Below are positions 1-7,603 of a DNA stretch of 13,658 nucleotides, in pieces. Position 1 is the stretch's first letter. Every line of letters begins with the position of its first letter. The position numbers were made by a program, and so were the translations under genes. The notes beneath the pieces are model-generated. The model was not told where the DNA came from and searched no databases. It saw nothing but the letters and a program-made list of their open reading frames with translations. The stretch spans positions 1-13,658 of the forward strand of contig JAYTWR010000018.1 of NCBI GenBank assembly GCA_043743335.1, read 5' to 3'. This DNA comes from UBA5216 sp043743335. GTDB taxonomy: Bacteria; Pseudomonadota; Gammaproteobacteria; Burkholderiales; SG8-41.

Positions 1-138
1 GCTGACATGGCGGTGCGTGTCGGCAAACTCACCAACACCACGCCGGAAAGCTGGCTGCGCATGCAGGAAGCACTTGACCTGTGGGCGCTGGTGCGCGACC
101 CCAAGCGTTACCGGCACATTGAGCCGATAGCGGCGTAG
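1..138 (+). CDS. HigA-like antitoxin, 3' end only (partial)
   Basis: This is the last 45 codons of a gene that begins before the window; frame 1 is open from base 1 to a TAG at 136-138. The visible tail contains TPESWLRMQEALDLW, which resembles the segment after the helix-turn-helix in HigA/VapI-type antitoxins of type II toxin-antitoxin systems (family usage TxESWLxxQxxYDLW). In that family the antitoxin binds DNA, neutralises a HigB mRNA interferase and represses the higBA operon. The toxin gene would be expected just upstream, outside the window, so pairing cannot be confirmed. A hairpin terminator follows 25 bases downstream. The assignment rests on a short C-terminal motif; the DNA-binding domain itself is not visible. 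Confidence 0.7.
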   Translation, partial: ADMAVRVGKLTNTTPESWLRMQEALDLWALVRDPKRYRHIEPIAA

Positions 139-163
139 TCATGGGAAGGTCAATACGATAAGA

Positions 164-185
164 AAACCCCGCCGAAGCAGGGTTT
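164..185 (+). terminator. Hairpin terminator after the HigA-like gene
   Basis: The arm AAACCCCGC (164-172), loop CGAA and arm GCAGGGTTT (177-185) form a 9-bp stem with one C-A mismatch. The tail after it is only moderately T-rich. It sits 25 bases after the antitoxin stop codon, the expected place for an intrinsic terminator. The A run on one side and T run on the other could allow some activity in both directions. Confidence 0.55.
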
Positions 186-280
186 GTGTTGGCGTGCCTT
201 ACGGCTACAGCGCGCACCCGGAACCTTGAATCAGGTCACGATTTTTTAAATCCGTCGTTTACCGGTGACTTGCCCTGTGC

Positions 281-472
281 CTATTTTTGTTGCTCGAATT
301 GTTTTTGAATGGCGGTACAGTCTATGCCTTCAACAAAGCAGTTGGGGTACATAAAACCGCCCGTGCAAAGCATTACAATCATTCGGAACAGATGCCCGCC
401 AGCGCCACCCGGGCCTATCGGTACTACATTCGGATTCAGCTTTTCGCCAGTCGCTTCTGAAATTTTAGCCAT
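281..472 (-). CDS. Small putative membrane protein, unrecognised family
   Basis: The ORF encodes 63 residues from an ATG at 472, preceded by a purine run (GGGGG) 5 nt upstream that can act as a ribosome binding site. The frame is open further upstream to a TTG at 676, but that extension reads like non-coding sequence, so the ATG is preferred. The protein has a polar start, a Gly/Pro stretch (PIGPGGAGG), one hydrophobic segment around residues 30-45 (beginning LFRMIVMLC) and a short polar tail ending in QKQFEQQK. Two further Cys residues lie in or after the hydrophobic stretch. I do not recognise the family, although the GGFMYPNCFVEGID stretch looks conserved in style. It stands alone on the minus strand between the antitoxin end and the tRNA-like gene. 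Confidence 0.45.
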   Translation of the reverse strand: MAKISEATGEKLNPNVVPIGPGGAGGHLFRMIVMLCTGGFMYPNCFVEGIDCTAIQKQFEQQK

Positions 473-717
473 CAAGACCCCCAATTTATCGTTCGTGGAA
501 TATCGATCTGAAGAACGCCCGCAGTGCGTGTAAGGTTTTTCCGCATTAAAGCAGAAGTAAGCTACGCGCACAAGCTTTCCGAGACTTACCAATCGAGCGT
601 GCCACGTGTTCTGCGCTGGCACTCGTTGCACGCTGGCACGATGGCGCTGCCGGGACAGTAGGCAATACCATCCCAAGCGTTTGATTACTAAGGGAATACG
701 TGATAATTTCCGCCCAA

Positions 718-793
718 GCCCCGGTAGCTCAATGGATAGAGCAGCCCCCGCCTAAGGGGTCAATCAGACGTTCGATTCGTCTTCAGGGCGCCA
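718..793 (+). tRNA. tRNA-Arg(CCT)-like gene with non-canonical anticodon loop
   Basis: The gene is 76 nt and includes an encoded CCA (791-793). The acceptor stem is GCCCCGG (718-724) against TCAGGGC (783-789), with one C-A mismatch and one G-T wobble. The D arm has GCTC and GAGC around a loop containing GG. The anticodon stem GCCCC (744-748) and GGGGT (756-760) closes a 7-nt loop, CGCCTAA, with anticodon CCT at 751-753, which reads AGG codons. The T stem AGACG/CGTCT closes the loop TTCGATT. The anomaly is position 33: it is G (base 750) where almost every tRNA has U for the U-turn. It may therefore be a decaying or divergent tRNA rather than the main tRNA-Arg(CCT). No integrase or duplicated 3' end is visible nearby. 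Confidence 0.7.
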
Positions 794-827
794 GTCGCAG
801 GTCAGTTCGCAACTTCTACGCTACGAC

Positions 828-1808
828 TCAATCGACTTTCAAACCAATCTGCGCCACCAGTTTGCGTGTGGCTTCGTAATCAGCCCTCAGCATCGCTTCA
901 AAATGCTCCGGGCTTTTGCCGACCGGCTCGGCACCTATGGTCATGATTCTTTGTTTGACTTCGGGCGTGAGCAGCGCTTTGGCTGTTTCCTGGTTAACAC
1001 GCAGGATAATGTCGCGCGGCGTTCCGGTGGGTGCCAGCAAGCCGATCCAAGTCATGTGCTGATAGCCGGGGAAGCCGGATTCGGCCACGCTGGGCACGTC
1101 GGGCAGAATCGGCCAACGCTTTTCTGAGGTGATCGCTAGCGCCCGCAGCGCGCCGCTCTGCAAATGTTGACTCATGCCCGGCAGTGCTGACATGGCCAGC
1201 GGAATCTGGTTCGCCAACAAATCCTGCGTGGCCGGGCCACCGCCTTTGTAGGGCACTGCCGGGATATCCAGCTTGGCAATGCTCTTGAAGGCCTCCATCG
1301 CCACATGCGTGGGTTGACCGTTGCCACCGTGGCCGTAGATTATTTTGCCGGGTGCGGCGCGCACTGCCGCGAGCAAATCTTTCAAACTGCGGTGCGGGCT
1401 TTGCGTGTTGACCACGATCACCGACGGCGCTTCGGTCAACTGCACCACGGCGACGAAATCCTTGCGCGGATCGTAGCCGGGGTTTTTGTAAATGAAAGCA
1501 TTGAGGTTGTGATTGGTGGTGGTTTCCAGCAGGGTATAGCCGTCGTTATTGCCTTTGGCGACGTACTCACTGGCGATATTGCCACCCGCTCCTGGGCGGT
1601 TTTCTACCAGCACGGTTTGCCCAAAACTGCGTGACAGGCGGTCAGCAACGATGCGTCCAACCACATCGAGTCCGCCTCCGGGCGCTGTGACGCAGACAAA
1701 CCGCACCGGCTTGGTCGGATAGCTTTGCGCCTGCGCCGATAGCGGCATGGATGCCACGACACCAAACGGGAGGCACCACAGGCACTGTCGGAAGCACGCA
1801 AGCATCAT
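828..1808 (-). CDS. Bug-family (TctC-like) periplasmic solute receptor
   Basis: The protein has 326 residues, the normal length for the family. It starts with a hydrophobic signal peptide likely cut near residue 27 (SAQAQ), then YPTKPVRF, the standard start of the mature Bug fold. Further signatures are APGGGLDVVGRIVADRL, VENRPGAGGN, DGYTLL, YDPRKDF, VPYKGGGPA and a C-terminal LLAPTGTP segment. Bug receptors are extracytoplasmic binding proteins for carboxylates and other small anions. A few work with TctAB permeases, but most genes are orphans, as here: no tctA or tctB lies beside it. Two ATGs (1808, 1805) are possible starts and neither has a strong ribosome binding site. It converges on the tRNA-like gene. 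The ligand cannot be predicted. Confidence 0.9.
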   Translation of the reverse strand: MMLACFRQCLWCLPFGVVASMPLSAQAQSYPTKPVRFVCVTAPGGGLDVVGRIVADRLSRSFGQTVLVENRPGAGGNIASEYVAKGNNDGYTLLETTTNHNLNAFIYKNPGYDPRKDFVAVVQLTEAPSVIVVNTQSPHRSLKDLLAAVRAAPGKIIYGHGGNGQPTHVAMEAFKSIAKLDIPAVPYKGGGPATQDLLANQIPLAMSALPGMSQHLQSGALRALAITSEKRWPILPDVPSVAESGFPGYQHMTWIGLLAPTGTPRDIILRVNQETAKALLTPEVKQRIMTIGAEPVGKSPEHFEAMLRADYEATRKLVAQIGLKVD

Positions 1809-1826
1809 GGGGCATAAGCTTTCGGG

Positions 1827-2039
1827 TTAAACAGCATTCATCAGCCCAAGCGATCTGGCGCAATATACTACGAACGCACGACGGCCCTCGGTACCGCACA
1901 GCGACATGATGTGCGCGGCAATGGTGGCATTTTTGCCAGATCCATTCACCACCGCACCAAAAGGGAGCCTACCCAACACGGTGTTAAGGCCGAAGCTCAA
2001 TCGCAATGCGCGCAGGCTGCTCGCTAGCGGGTGAATCAT
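1827..2039 (-). CDS. Short ORF upstream of the Bug receptor, possibly a gene remnant
   Basis: The ORF has 70 codons from an ATG at 2039 to a TAA 18 bases before the Bug start on the same strand, so the two could be co-transcribed. I do not recognise it with confidence. The segments FGLNTVLGRLP, GSGK and ARSLGLMNAV faintly resemble pieces of enoyl-CoA hydratase/crotonase proteins (which carry xGLxPxxGxxxRLP and xALxLGLVNxVV), compressed and interrupted. That suggests a decayed fragment rather than a working small protein, but the resemblance is weak. It has no signal peptide or clear membrane segment. If it is not coding, bases 1809-2149 are simply an intergenic region holding the upstream promoter of the chemotaxis gene. 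Confidence 0.25.
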   Translation of the reverse strand: MIHPLASSLRALRLSFGLNTVLGRLPFGAVVNGSGKNATIAAHIMSLCGTEGRRAFVVYCARSLGLMNAV

Positions 2040-2071
2040 CGCATTACACGCATCCCGATTGTAAAATTTTG

Positions 2072-2100
2072 TTGACAGATTATTCCGTTCACGCGTAAAT
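2072..2100 (+). promoter_or_regulatory. Candidate sigma-70 promoter of the chemotaxis receptor gene
   Basis: A perfect -35 hexamer TTGACA lies at 2072-2077. A weak -10 (GTAAAT, 2095-2100) follows at 17-nt spacing. Transcription would start near 2107, after the ATG at 2099, which favours a translation start further downstream at 2150. The -10 matches consensus at only three of six positions, so the assignment is tentative. Confidence 0.35.
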
Positions 2101-2149
2101 GGTGGCTTCGTTTTTACTGCGCTTTTTAGATACCTGCCTTGGAATGATT

Positions 2150-4249
2150 ATGAAGCTCGGTTCGATCAGTATTTGGCACAAGTTATTGCTCTTGGGCTTG
2201 ATTGCCGTGGTGTTATGCGCGGTGCCCACGTACCTTTATGTGCGTGGTGCCAACAAGGAAATCCGCGAAACCCTCACTGAGCTGAAAGGCTTGGCACCGG
2301 CGACGGCGCTGGTGCGCTTGCTGCAACCGCTGCAAGTGCATCGTGATGCGGCAGCGGCTGTTTTAAGTGGTGACCGGGCGTTGGCGGCGTTGCGTATCAC
2401 CAAGGAAAAAGAAGTTTCCGAGGCCTTTAGCCGGGTGCGCGCGTTTGTGCCGCCGTCCGATGCGCCGCTGATCAAAAAGCTGGATACGCTGGAAGGCGAA
2501 TGGAAATCGCTGGTCACGTCGCTCAAGGATCAATCGTACCCGGTCGAAGACAGCTATAACCGGCACACCAAATTAGTATCGGCTACGCTGAATTTGCTGG
2601 AGGCTGTATCCGATTATTACGGGCTGTCGCTGGATCCGGAGGCCAATTCGTACCATCTGATCATGTGGACGCTCATGGAATTGCCCAAACTCACCGAGGC
2701 CATGGGGCGTTTACGCGCCACCGGCACGGCTATCCTCGGCATCAAACAGGCGACTGCCGAAGAGCGGGTATCCATCGCCACCATGATCGAGCGCACGCGT
2801 GACGGGTTGACGCACAGTCAGGCACAGGCGCAAAAAATCTTAGAAGCCAACGGCGTCGCTTTTGAAAAACTGGATTCTGCCGCCGCGGCTGCGCAAACCG
2901 CTACGCAAAAACTCATCGCGGTGACCGACCTAGAGTTCATGCGCATCGAAGTGCTGCGTTTTAGCGCGGTCGAATATTTCAAGCTGGGCACCGCCGCCAT
3001 TGATGCACAGTTTAATCTGATCGACGCGGCGCGCGCCGAGGTTGAACAGCTATTGCAGGAGCGCGTCGCCTCGTACCGTTGGACCATGGCTCTGCTGCTG
3101 GGAATGATCGCCGCACTGCTCATCATCGGCGCAGCCGCCATGCTGTGGATGATGCGTACCATCACGCGCCCGTTGAATGAGGCCATCGCCGATGCCGATG
3201 CCATTGCCGCCGGACGCTTGGATTCCGTCATTACCAATATCAGCATGGACGAGGTGGGCAAATTGCGCCGCGCCATGCGGCATATGCAGCGCAATCTCGC
3301 GCATATCGTTGCCAGCATCCGCGAAAACAGCGAGTCCGTGGCCAACGCGTCGCGGGAAATCGCCTCCAGCACGCGCGACATGAGCGCACGCACCGAATCG
3401 CAGGCGTCCAGTCTGGAGCAAACCGCCGCCAGCATGGAAGAGCTTAACTCGACCTTTCAGAAAAATGATGAAAGCAGCCAGCACGTCACCGAACTGACGG
3501 CGCAGGCTGCCAAGGCGGCAGAGCAAGGCGGCGTGGTGGTGGGCAAGGTCGCCCACACCATGCAGGAAATCGATGTCTCATCTAAAAAAATTGCCGAGAT
3601 CACCAGCGTCATCGACAGCATTGCGTTTCAAACCAATATTCTGGCGTTGAACGCTGCGGTGGAAGCCGCGCGTGCCGGCGAGCAAGGGCGTGGCTTTGCG
3701 GTGGTGGCCTCGGAAGTGCGTGCGCTGGCGCAACGCTCAGGGCAAGCCGCCAAGGAAATCCGCACGCTGATCAGCGATTCGGCAAAAAAGGTGCAAACCG
3801 GCACACGCGAGGCGGTGGAGTCCGCTAAGGCCATGGATGACATCCTTGAATCCGTGCGTAAAGTCGCCGTGACCATGACCGCCATGCAAACGGTACGCGC
3901 CGATCAGCGCTTGGGCGTGACACAGGTCAGCCGCGCGGTCGAGCAAATGAATCAGGGCACGCAACAAACTGCCGCGATGGTGGAAGAAATCGCCGCCACC
4001 GCCGATTTACTGAGCGATCAGGCGCAACATTTGTCCGAAGCGGTGGCAGCCTTCAAACTTTCCGGCGAGGTCGCCGCCGACGAAGGCGTTGCTGCTCATG
4101 CGCGCTTTGACCATGCCGCGTCCGGCTTCCTGCGGGACAACGGCGGAGAACGGGCGTCAGTGGAAGCATCGACGGATGATCCTTCCTTCGCGCAAGCGCT
4201 GCCGGATGGTAGGCATCGCCCCATGCTGACCGCAAACTCGGATCGTTAG
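2150..4249 (+). CDS. Methyl-accepting chemotaxis protein (membrane chemoreceptor)
   Basis: The 699-residue receptor senses a signal outside the membrane and controls the CheA/CheW kinase complex. It has an N-terminal membrane segment at about 12-31, a long helical periplasmic domain at about 32-310, a second membrane segment at about 311-335, a HAMP linker at about 336-387 (DEVGKL), and a signalling coiled coil. The conserved tip (IDSIAFQTNILALNAAVEAA, then RAGEQGRGFAVVASEVR) starts near residue 488. The methylation-helix layout resembles the E. coli Tsr/Tar class. I see no CheR-tethering pentapeptide at the C terminus. The periplasmic domain is larger than a single four-helix bundle and suggests a bimodular helical sensor with unknown ligand. 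The ATG at 2150 is chosen because GGAA lies 6-9 nt upstream; ATGs at 2099 and 2144 are in frame but less well supported. No other che gene is in the window. Confidence 0.92.
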   Translation: MKLGSISIWHKLLLLGLIAVVLCAVPTYLYVRGANKEIRETLTELKGLAPATALVRLLQPLQVHRDAAAAVLSGDRALAALRITKEKEVSEAFSRVRAFVPPSDAPLIKKLDTLEGEWKSLVTSLKDQSYPVEDSYNRHTKLVSATLNLLEAVSDYYGLSLDPEANSYHLIMWTLMELPKLTEAMGRLRATGTAILGIKQATAEERVSIATMIERTRDGLTHSQAQAQKILEANGVAFEKLDSAAAAAQTATQKLIAVTDLEFMRIEVLRFSAVEYFKLGTAAIDAQFNLIDAARAEVEQLLQERVASYRWTMALLLGMIAALLIIGAAAMLWMMRTITRPLNEAIADADAIAAGRLDSVITNISMDEVGKLRRAMRHMQRNLAHIVASIRENSESVANASREIASSTRDMSARTESQASSLEQTAASMEELNSTFQKNDESSQHVTELTAQAAKAAEQGGVVVGKVAHTMQEIDVSSKKIAEITSVIDSIAFQTNILALNAAVEAARAGEQGRGFAVVASEVRALAQRSGQAAKEIRTLISDSAKKVQTGTREAVESAKAMDDILESVRKVAVTMTAMQTVRADQRLGVTQVSRAVEQMNQGTQQTAAMVEEIAATADLLSDQAQHLSEAVAAFKLSGEVAADEGVAAHARFDHAASGFLRDNGGERASVEASTDDPSFAQALPDGRHRPMLTANSDR

Positions 4250-4262
4250 TGGCCCCGTCTGC

Positions 4263-4297
4263 CCTTGGTCGTTGGTCCTTGGGCCTTGGTCCTTGGT
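4263..4297. repeat. Five tandem 7-bp units (CCTTGGT type)
   Basis: The units run CCTTGGT, CGTTGGT, CCTTGGG, CCTTGGT and CCTTGGT without a gap. They fill most of the 60-base space between two convergent stop codons (4249 on plus, 4310 on minus). No hairpin terminator with a T run is evident there. Such heptamer arrays can vary in copy number by replication slippage. Confidence 0.85.
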
Positions 4298-4309
4298 ATT
4301 AAGCCCGCG

Positions 4310-5608
4310 TCAAACCAGTGACAGCTTGGCATTCGCCTGTATCAGGCGCGCAACCAGCACACTCAAAAACACGCGCTCAAAGCAGATACGGCAGGAATCC
4401 GTGGCTTTTTTGTAGGCTGAAACGCTGAGTTTCAGCATGCGCACCTCCTGCGTGGTGGTCACATCGGCGGTGCGCAGATTGCCGGGACTGCCTAGGCACG
4501 CCATCTCGCCCAAACACTCGCCCGGCTTTAGCGTATCAATCAGACGCCGCTTGCGCGTCACCCGCGCCTGACCGCTCACCAGCACGCAAAAATAATCGCC
4601 GTGCTCGCCCTCACGCAGGATCACGGCGTCCTTGGGCACCGTCACCCACTCCGCCAGACGAATGACTTCCCATAAATCAACATCAGAAAAGTCTTTAAAA
4701 AACAATAGCTTACGTATACTATTAAAACGCTCGGTTTCGAACACACCTTGCTTGGGCAACACGGCTGTGCTCTTCATCATGCCAGCCAGCTCGTCGATCA
4801 ACTGTTCCCAGGTTTGATACCGCTTGTCGGTTTCACGTTGCAGCGCGCGTATCACGATCATGTCGAGTTCCAATGGAATGTCGCGGCGAAACTCCGAGGG
4901 TAACGGCGGATTAATGTTAAGCACTTGGTACGCCAACCCCGCGATATTGTCTGCCTTGAACGGCGCGCGGCCGGTGAGCAGCATAAACATCACAATGCCC
5001 AACGCGTAGATATCGGTTTGATGATTCAGCGGTTTGTTCAAGTGCTGTTCCGGCGACATGTAGGCCGGTGTGCCGATGCCGTCGATCATGGTGGCTTCAG
5101 CTTTCATCATCGCCGCCGAGCCAAAATCAGCAATTTTGACGTCGTTGTTTTCCTTCAACATGATGTTGGCGGGCTTGATGTCACGATGAATCACGCCCTG
5201 CTGCGTGGCGTATTCGAGCGCGCGTGCGCACTTGTAAACCACCTCGATCACGTCACCAATTCCCAGCAGATTGTCAGCCTTGGTAAAGCGCGACAACGTG
5301 CCGCCATCGACATACTCCATCACGATATAGCCGTAATCGTCATCGATGGACGCATCGAGTATTTGCACAATATGCGGATGATTGAGCTTGCCGGCGAGCG
5401 AGGCTTCAGTGGTGAACAGGCGGTTCATCAAGTTGCCGCTGCCCATATCCTGCATCGCGCTTTGCGACACCACTTTCACTGCCACGTCACGCTTGGCGAA
5501 GGAATCGTGGCACAGGTAAACTTTGCTGGTGGCACCTTCGCCCAGCGTACGAATTACGTCGTACTTGCCGACGCGCTTGGGCGTCAAGGCGTTTGAATTT
5601 TCTGACAT
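4310..5608 (-). CDS. Ser/Thr protein kinase with C-terminal cyclic-nucleotide-binding domain
   Basis: The 432-residue protein has an Hanks-type kinase domain at about 14-275. It shows the glycine loop GEGATSKV (23-30), VAVK with Lys45, Glu68 in helix C, HRDIKPAN (141-148; catalytic Asp143), DFG (161-163) and GTPAYMSPE (179-187). All catalytic residues are present, so it should be active. Residues 302-420 form a CRP/PKA-type cyclic-nucleotide-binding domain with REGEHGDYFCVLVSG and a phosphate-cassette-like GEMACLGSPGNLRTADV, in which one Arg is retained. There is no membrane segment or signal peptide, so it should be cytoplasmic. The fusion suggests that cNMP or another ligand gates phosphorylation. 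It converges on the chemoreceptor gene and lies 112 nt after dctM on the same strand. Substrates are unknown. The ATG has only a weak ribosome binding site. Confidence 0.92.
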   Translation of the reverse strand: MSENSNALTPKRVGKYDVIRTLGEGATSKVYLCHDSFAKRDVAVKVVSQSAMQDMGSGNLMNRLFTTEASLAGKLNHPHIVQILDASIDDDYGYIVMEYVDGGTLSRFTKADNLLGIGDVIEVVYKCARALEYATQQGVIHRDIKPANIMLKENNDVKIADFGSAAMMKAEATMIDGIGTPAYMSPEQHLNKPLNHQTDIYALGIVMFMLLTGRAPFKADNIAGLAYQVLNINPPLPSEFRRDIPLELDMIVIRALQRETDKRYQTWEQLIDELAGMMKSTAVLPKQGVFETERFNSIRKLLFFKDFSDVDLWEVIRLAEWVTVPKDAVILREGEHGDYFCVLVSGQARVTRKRRLIDTLKPGECLGEMACLGSPGNLRTADVTTTQEVRMLKLSVSAYKKATDSCRICFERVFLSVLVARLIQANAKLSLV

Positions 5609-5720
5609 ATTGAATGGGTAAAGACCGTCTGAAGCATCGGAGTGACGCCAGAAAAATTGTGTAACTAATTGAATAGTAACAGAATTTTACCAATACAGCG
5701 AACGCGCTGTTGGCGTTATT

Positions 5721-7025
5721 TTATTTGTGAATCAGCACGGCCGGCAGCCACGTCACGATGGCGGGAAACACGGTAATCAACACAATCGCCAGCACCATCA
5801 TCGCAAAAAACGGAATCGACGCGCGCGCGACGTAGGTGCTGTCTTTGCCACTCATGGTTTGCAATACAAAAAGATTGAACCCCAGCGGCGGTGTGACCTC
5901 GGCGATTTCCACCAACAGCACAATAAAAATACCAAACCACACCAGATCGAATCCCGCCTTCTCGATCATCGGAATCACGATCGACGTGGTAAGCACAATC
6001 ATCGACACGCCATCCAGCGCCGTGCCCAACACGATGTAAATACCTGCTAGTACCGCAATCAGCATATACGGATTGGGATTCATCGCCGCCACCCACTCGG
6101 CCAGCGCACGCGGGATGCCGGTAAACGCCATGCACGACGACAAAAACGCCGCGCCGCCCAAGATGAACAAAATCATGCACGATAGCCGCGTCGCGCCCAT
6201 CAGGCTGTCGCGAAACGCGGCCCAATTCAAACCCCCGCTCGCGGCAGCGATGGCGAACGCGCCGAGCACGCCGAATGCTGCGGCCTCCGTTGCCGTGGCC
6301 CAGCCCGCCACCATTACCCAAACGATAAACACAATCAGCAGCAAGCAAGGAATCAGATTGCGACTCAGATACAGCTTTGCCTTGAACGTATAAGTATCTG
6401 TTTCTAATGGGGTTTTTTCTGGATTCGCCAAAGCCCAAAACACGATGTATCCAGAGAACAGCAGCATCAGCAACAAGCCTGGCAGGATGCCCGCGATAAA
6501 CACTTTGAGGATCGACACCTCGGCTGCCACCGCATACACCACCATGATGATCGACGGCGGCAGCAAAATGCCCAACGTGCCCGCACCGCACAGTGAGCCG
6601 AGACACGTTTTTTCGTCGTAGCCGCGCGCTTTCAATTCCGGCAGCGCCACCTTCGCAATCGTGGCGCAGGTCGCTGCAGACGACCCCGACACCGTGCCAA
6701 AGATGCCGCACGCGAGCACGTTCACATGCATCAAACGCCCCGGCAGCCAGCCCAGCCACGGCGCGAGCCCCTTGAACATTTCTTCAGAGAGTTTGGTGCG
6801 GTACAGAATTTCGCCCATCCAGATAAAGAGCGGCAGCGCTGCCAGCGTCCACGACGCGCTGGAACCCCAGAACGACTGAAACAAATTCACATCCGGTGGC
6901 GTGCTGGTAAAAAACTGCAAGCCCGCCCACGCCACCGCAGCCAGCGCCAGCGCAATCCACAGCCCGCCGAATAGCAGCACCAGCAACAGCGCCAGCAAAA
7001 TCGCAGCGATGGTCAGCGTGCTCAT
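5721..7025 (-). CDS. dctM: TRAP transporter large permease subunit DctM
   Basis: The 434-residue polytopic membrane protein is the transport subunit of a TRAP system, which couples uptake of an organic acid to the sodium gradient, with substrate delivered by DctP. Family signatures include GSSAATCATIAKVALPEL (114-131), GILLPPSII (152-160), ATATEAAAFGVLGA (243-256) and EVTPPLGFNLFVLQ (376-389). The length is typical, and hydrophobic segments cover nearly the whole protein, consistent with about 12 membrane helices. Its ATG overlaps the dctQ stop codon in ATGA (7022-7025), so the two are probably translationally coupled. It is the last gene of the operon. No strong terminator is obvious in the 112 nt before the kinase gene on the same strand, so some read-through is possible. 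Confidence 0.95.
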   Translation of the reverse strand: MSTLTIAAILLALLLVLLFGGLWIALALAAVAWAGLQFFTSTPPDVNLFQSFWGSSASWTLAALPLFIWMGEILYRTKLSEEMFKGLAPWLGWLPGRLMHVNVLACGIFGTVSGSSAATCATIAKVALPELKARGYDEKTCLGSLCGAGTLGILLPPSIIMVVYAVAAEVSILKVFIAGILPGLLLMLLFSGYIVFWALANPEKTPLETDTYTFKAKLYLSRNLIPCLLLIVFIVWVMVAGWATATEAAAFGVLGAFAIAAASGGLNWAAFRDSLMGATRLSCMILFILGGAAFLSSCMAFTGIPRALAEWVAAMNPNPYMLIAVLAGIYIVLGTALDGVSMIVLTTSIVIPMIEKAGFDLVWFGIFIVLLVEIAEVTPPLGFNLFVLQTMSGKDSTYVARASIPFFAMMVLAIVLITVFPAIVTWLPAVLIHK

Positions 7026-7582
7026 AGCGTCTCCGAAAAATCGCCCGCCGCGCGTCGCGCTTCTTCCGCCAACTGGTACGACGGTTTGCCGCCGCGCAGC
7101 ACGGTCACCAGTTCATCCAGCACCGCGATCAAAAAAATGAGCGTACCCAGCACCACACTCAGTTGCGGAATCCAGATGGGAATTTTAATCAGACCCTGCG
7201 CAACTTCATTGAACTTCCAGCTCTCAAAGACAAAGCGCGCGATGGCCCAAGTCATGTAACTTACGCACAGGGCCGCTATCAACAGCGACAGGATTTCCGC
7301 CCGGCGGCGCGCGGCAACACCCAGCCGCTCCACCCACAAGCCGACACGAATCAACTCGCCTTTGCGAAAGGTATGCGCCAATGCCAGAAAGGCGCACGCC
7401 GCGCACAGCCAAGCAGAAATGTCGTCAGCGCCGCGTATCAATAGGCCAGCCTCTCGCGCAATGGATTGCGCCAGCATCAGTACGCAAATGCCCGCCAGAC
7501 AAACCGCAGCGGCTATGCCGCTGATGTTGTACAGCCTGTCGAGCGCACGCCGCAGCAACGGCTCGCCTTGAGGTTCGTTCAT
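7022..7582 (-). CDS. dctQ: TRAP transporter small permease subunit DctQ
   Basis: The 186-residue protein has four predicted membrane helices at about 19-40, 52-71, 95-116 and 136-158, the usual DctQ topology. Family features are ADDISAWLCAACAFLALA in helix 2, followed by HTFRKGELIRVGLWVERL, and IPIWIPQLSVVLG before helix 4. DctQ binds DctM and forms the membrane part of the TRAP transporter. The gene starts 21 nt after the dctP stop and ends inside the dctM start (4-bp overlap), so the three genes form one operon. The ATG at 7582 lacks a clear Shine-Dalgarno sequence, so translation may depend on ribosomes arriving from dctP. Confidence 0.92.
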   Translation of the reverse strand: MNEPQGEPLLRRALDRLYNISGIAAAVCLAGICVLMLAQSIAREAGLLIRGADDISAWLCAACAFLALAHTFRKGELIRVGLWVERLGVAARRRAEILSLLIAALCVSYMTWAIARFVFESWKFNEVAQGLIKIPIWIPQLSVVLGTLIFLIAVLDELVTVLRGGKPSYQLAEEARRAAGDFSETL

Positions 7583-7603
7583 GCGTCGTTACAGGGTCGA
7601 GGA

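Noticed and set aside
718..793. tRNA 3' end as an attachment site of an integrated element
   Set aside because: No integrase gene and no second copy of the tRNA 3' end were found in the window.
2099..2149. Earlier ATG start for the chemotaxis receptor
   Set aside because: It overlaps the likely promoter and has no ribosome binding site, whereas the ATG at 2150 has GGAA at good spacing.
4925..5596. Plus-strand open frame of 223 codons
   Set aside because: It is antisense to the kinase gene, whose catalytic motifs are unmistakable.
5716..6759. Minus-strand open frame of 347 codons
   Set aside because: It is an out-of-frame shadow of dctM, which carries the TRAP motifs.
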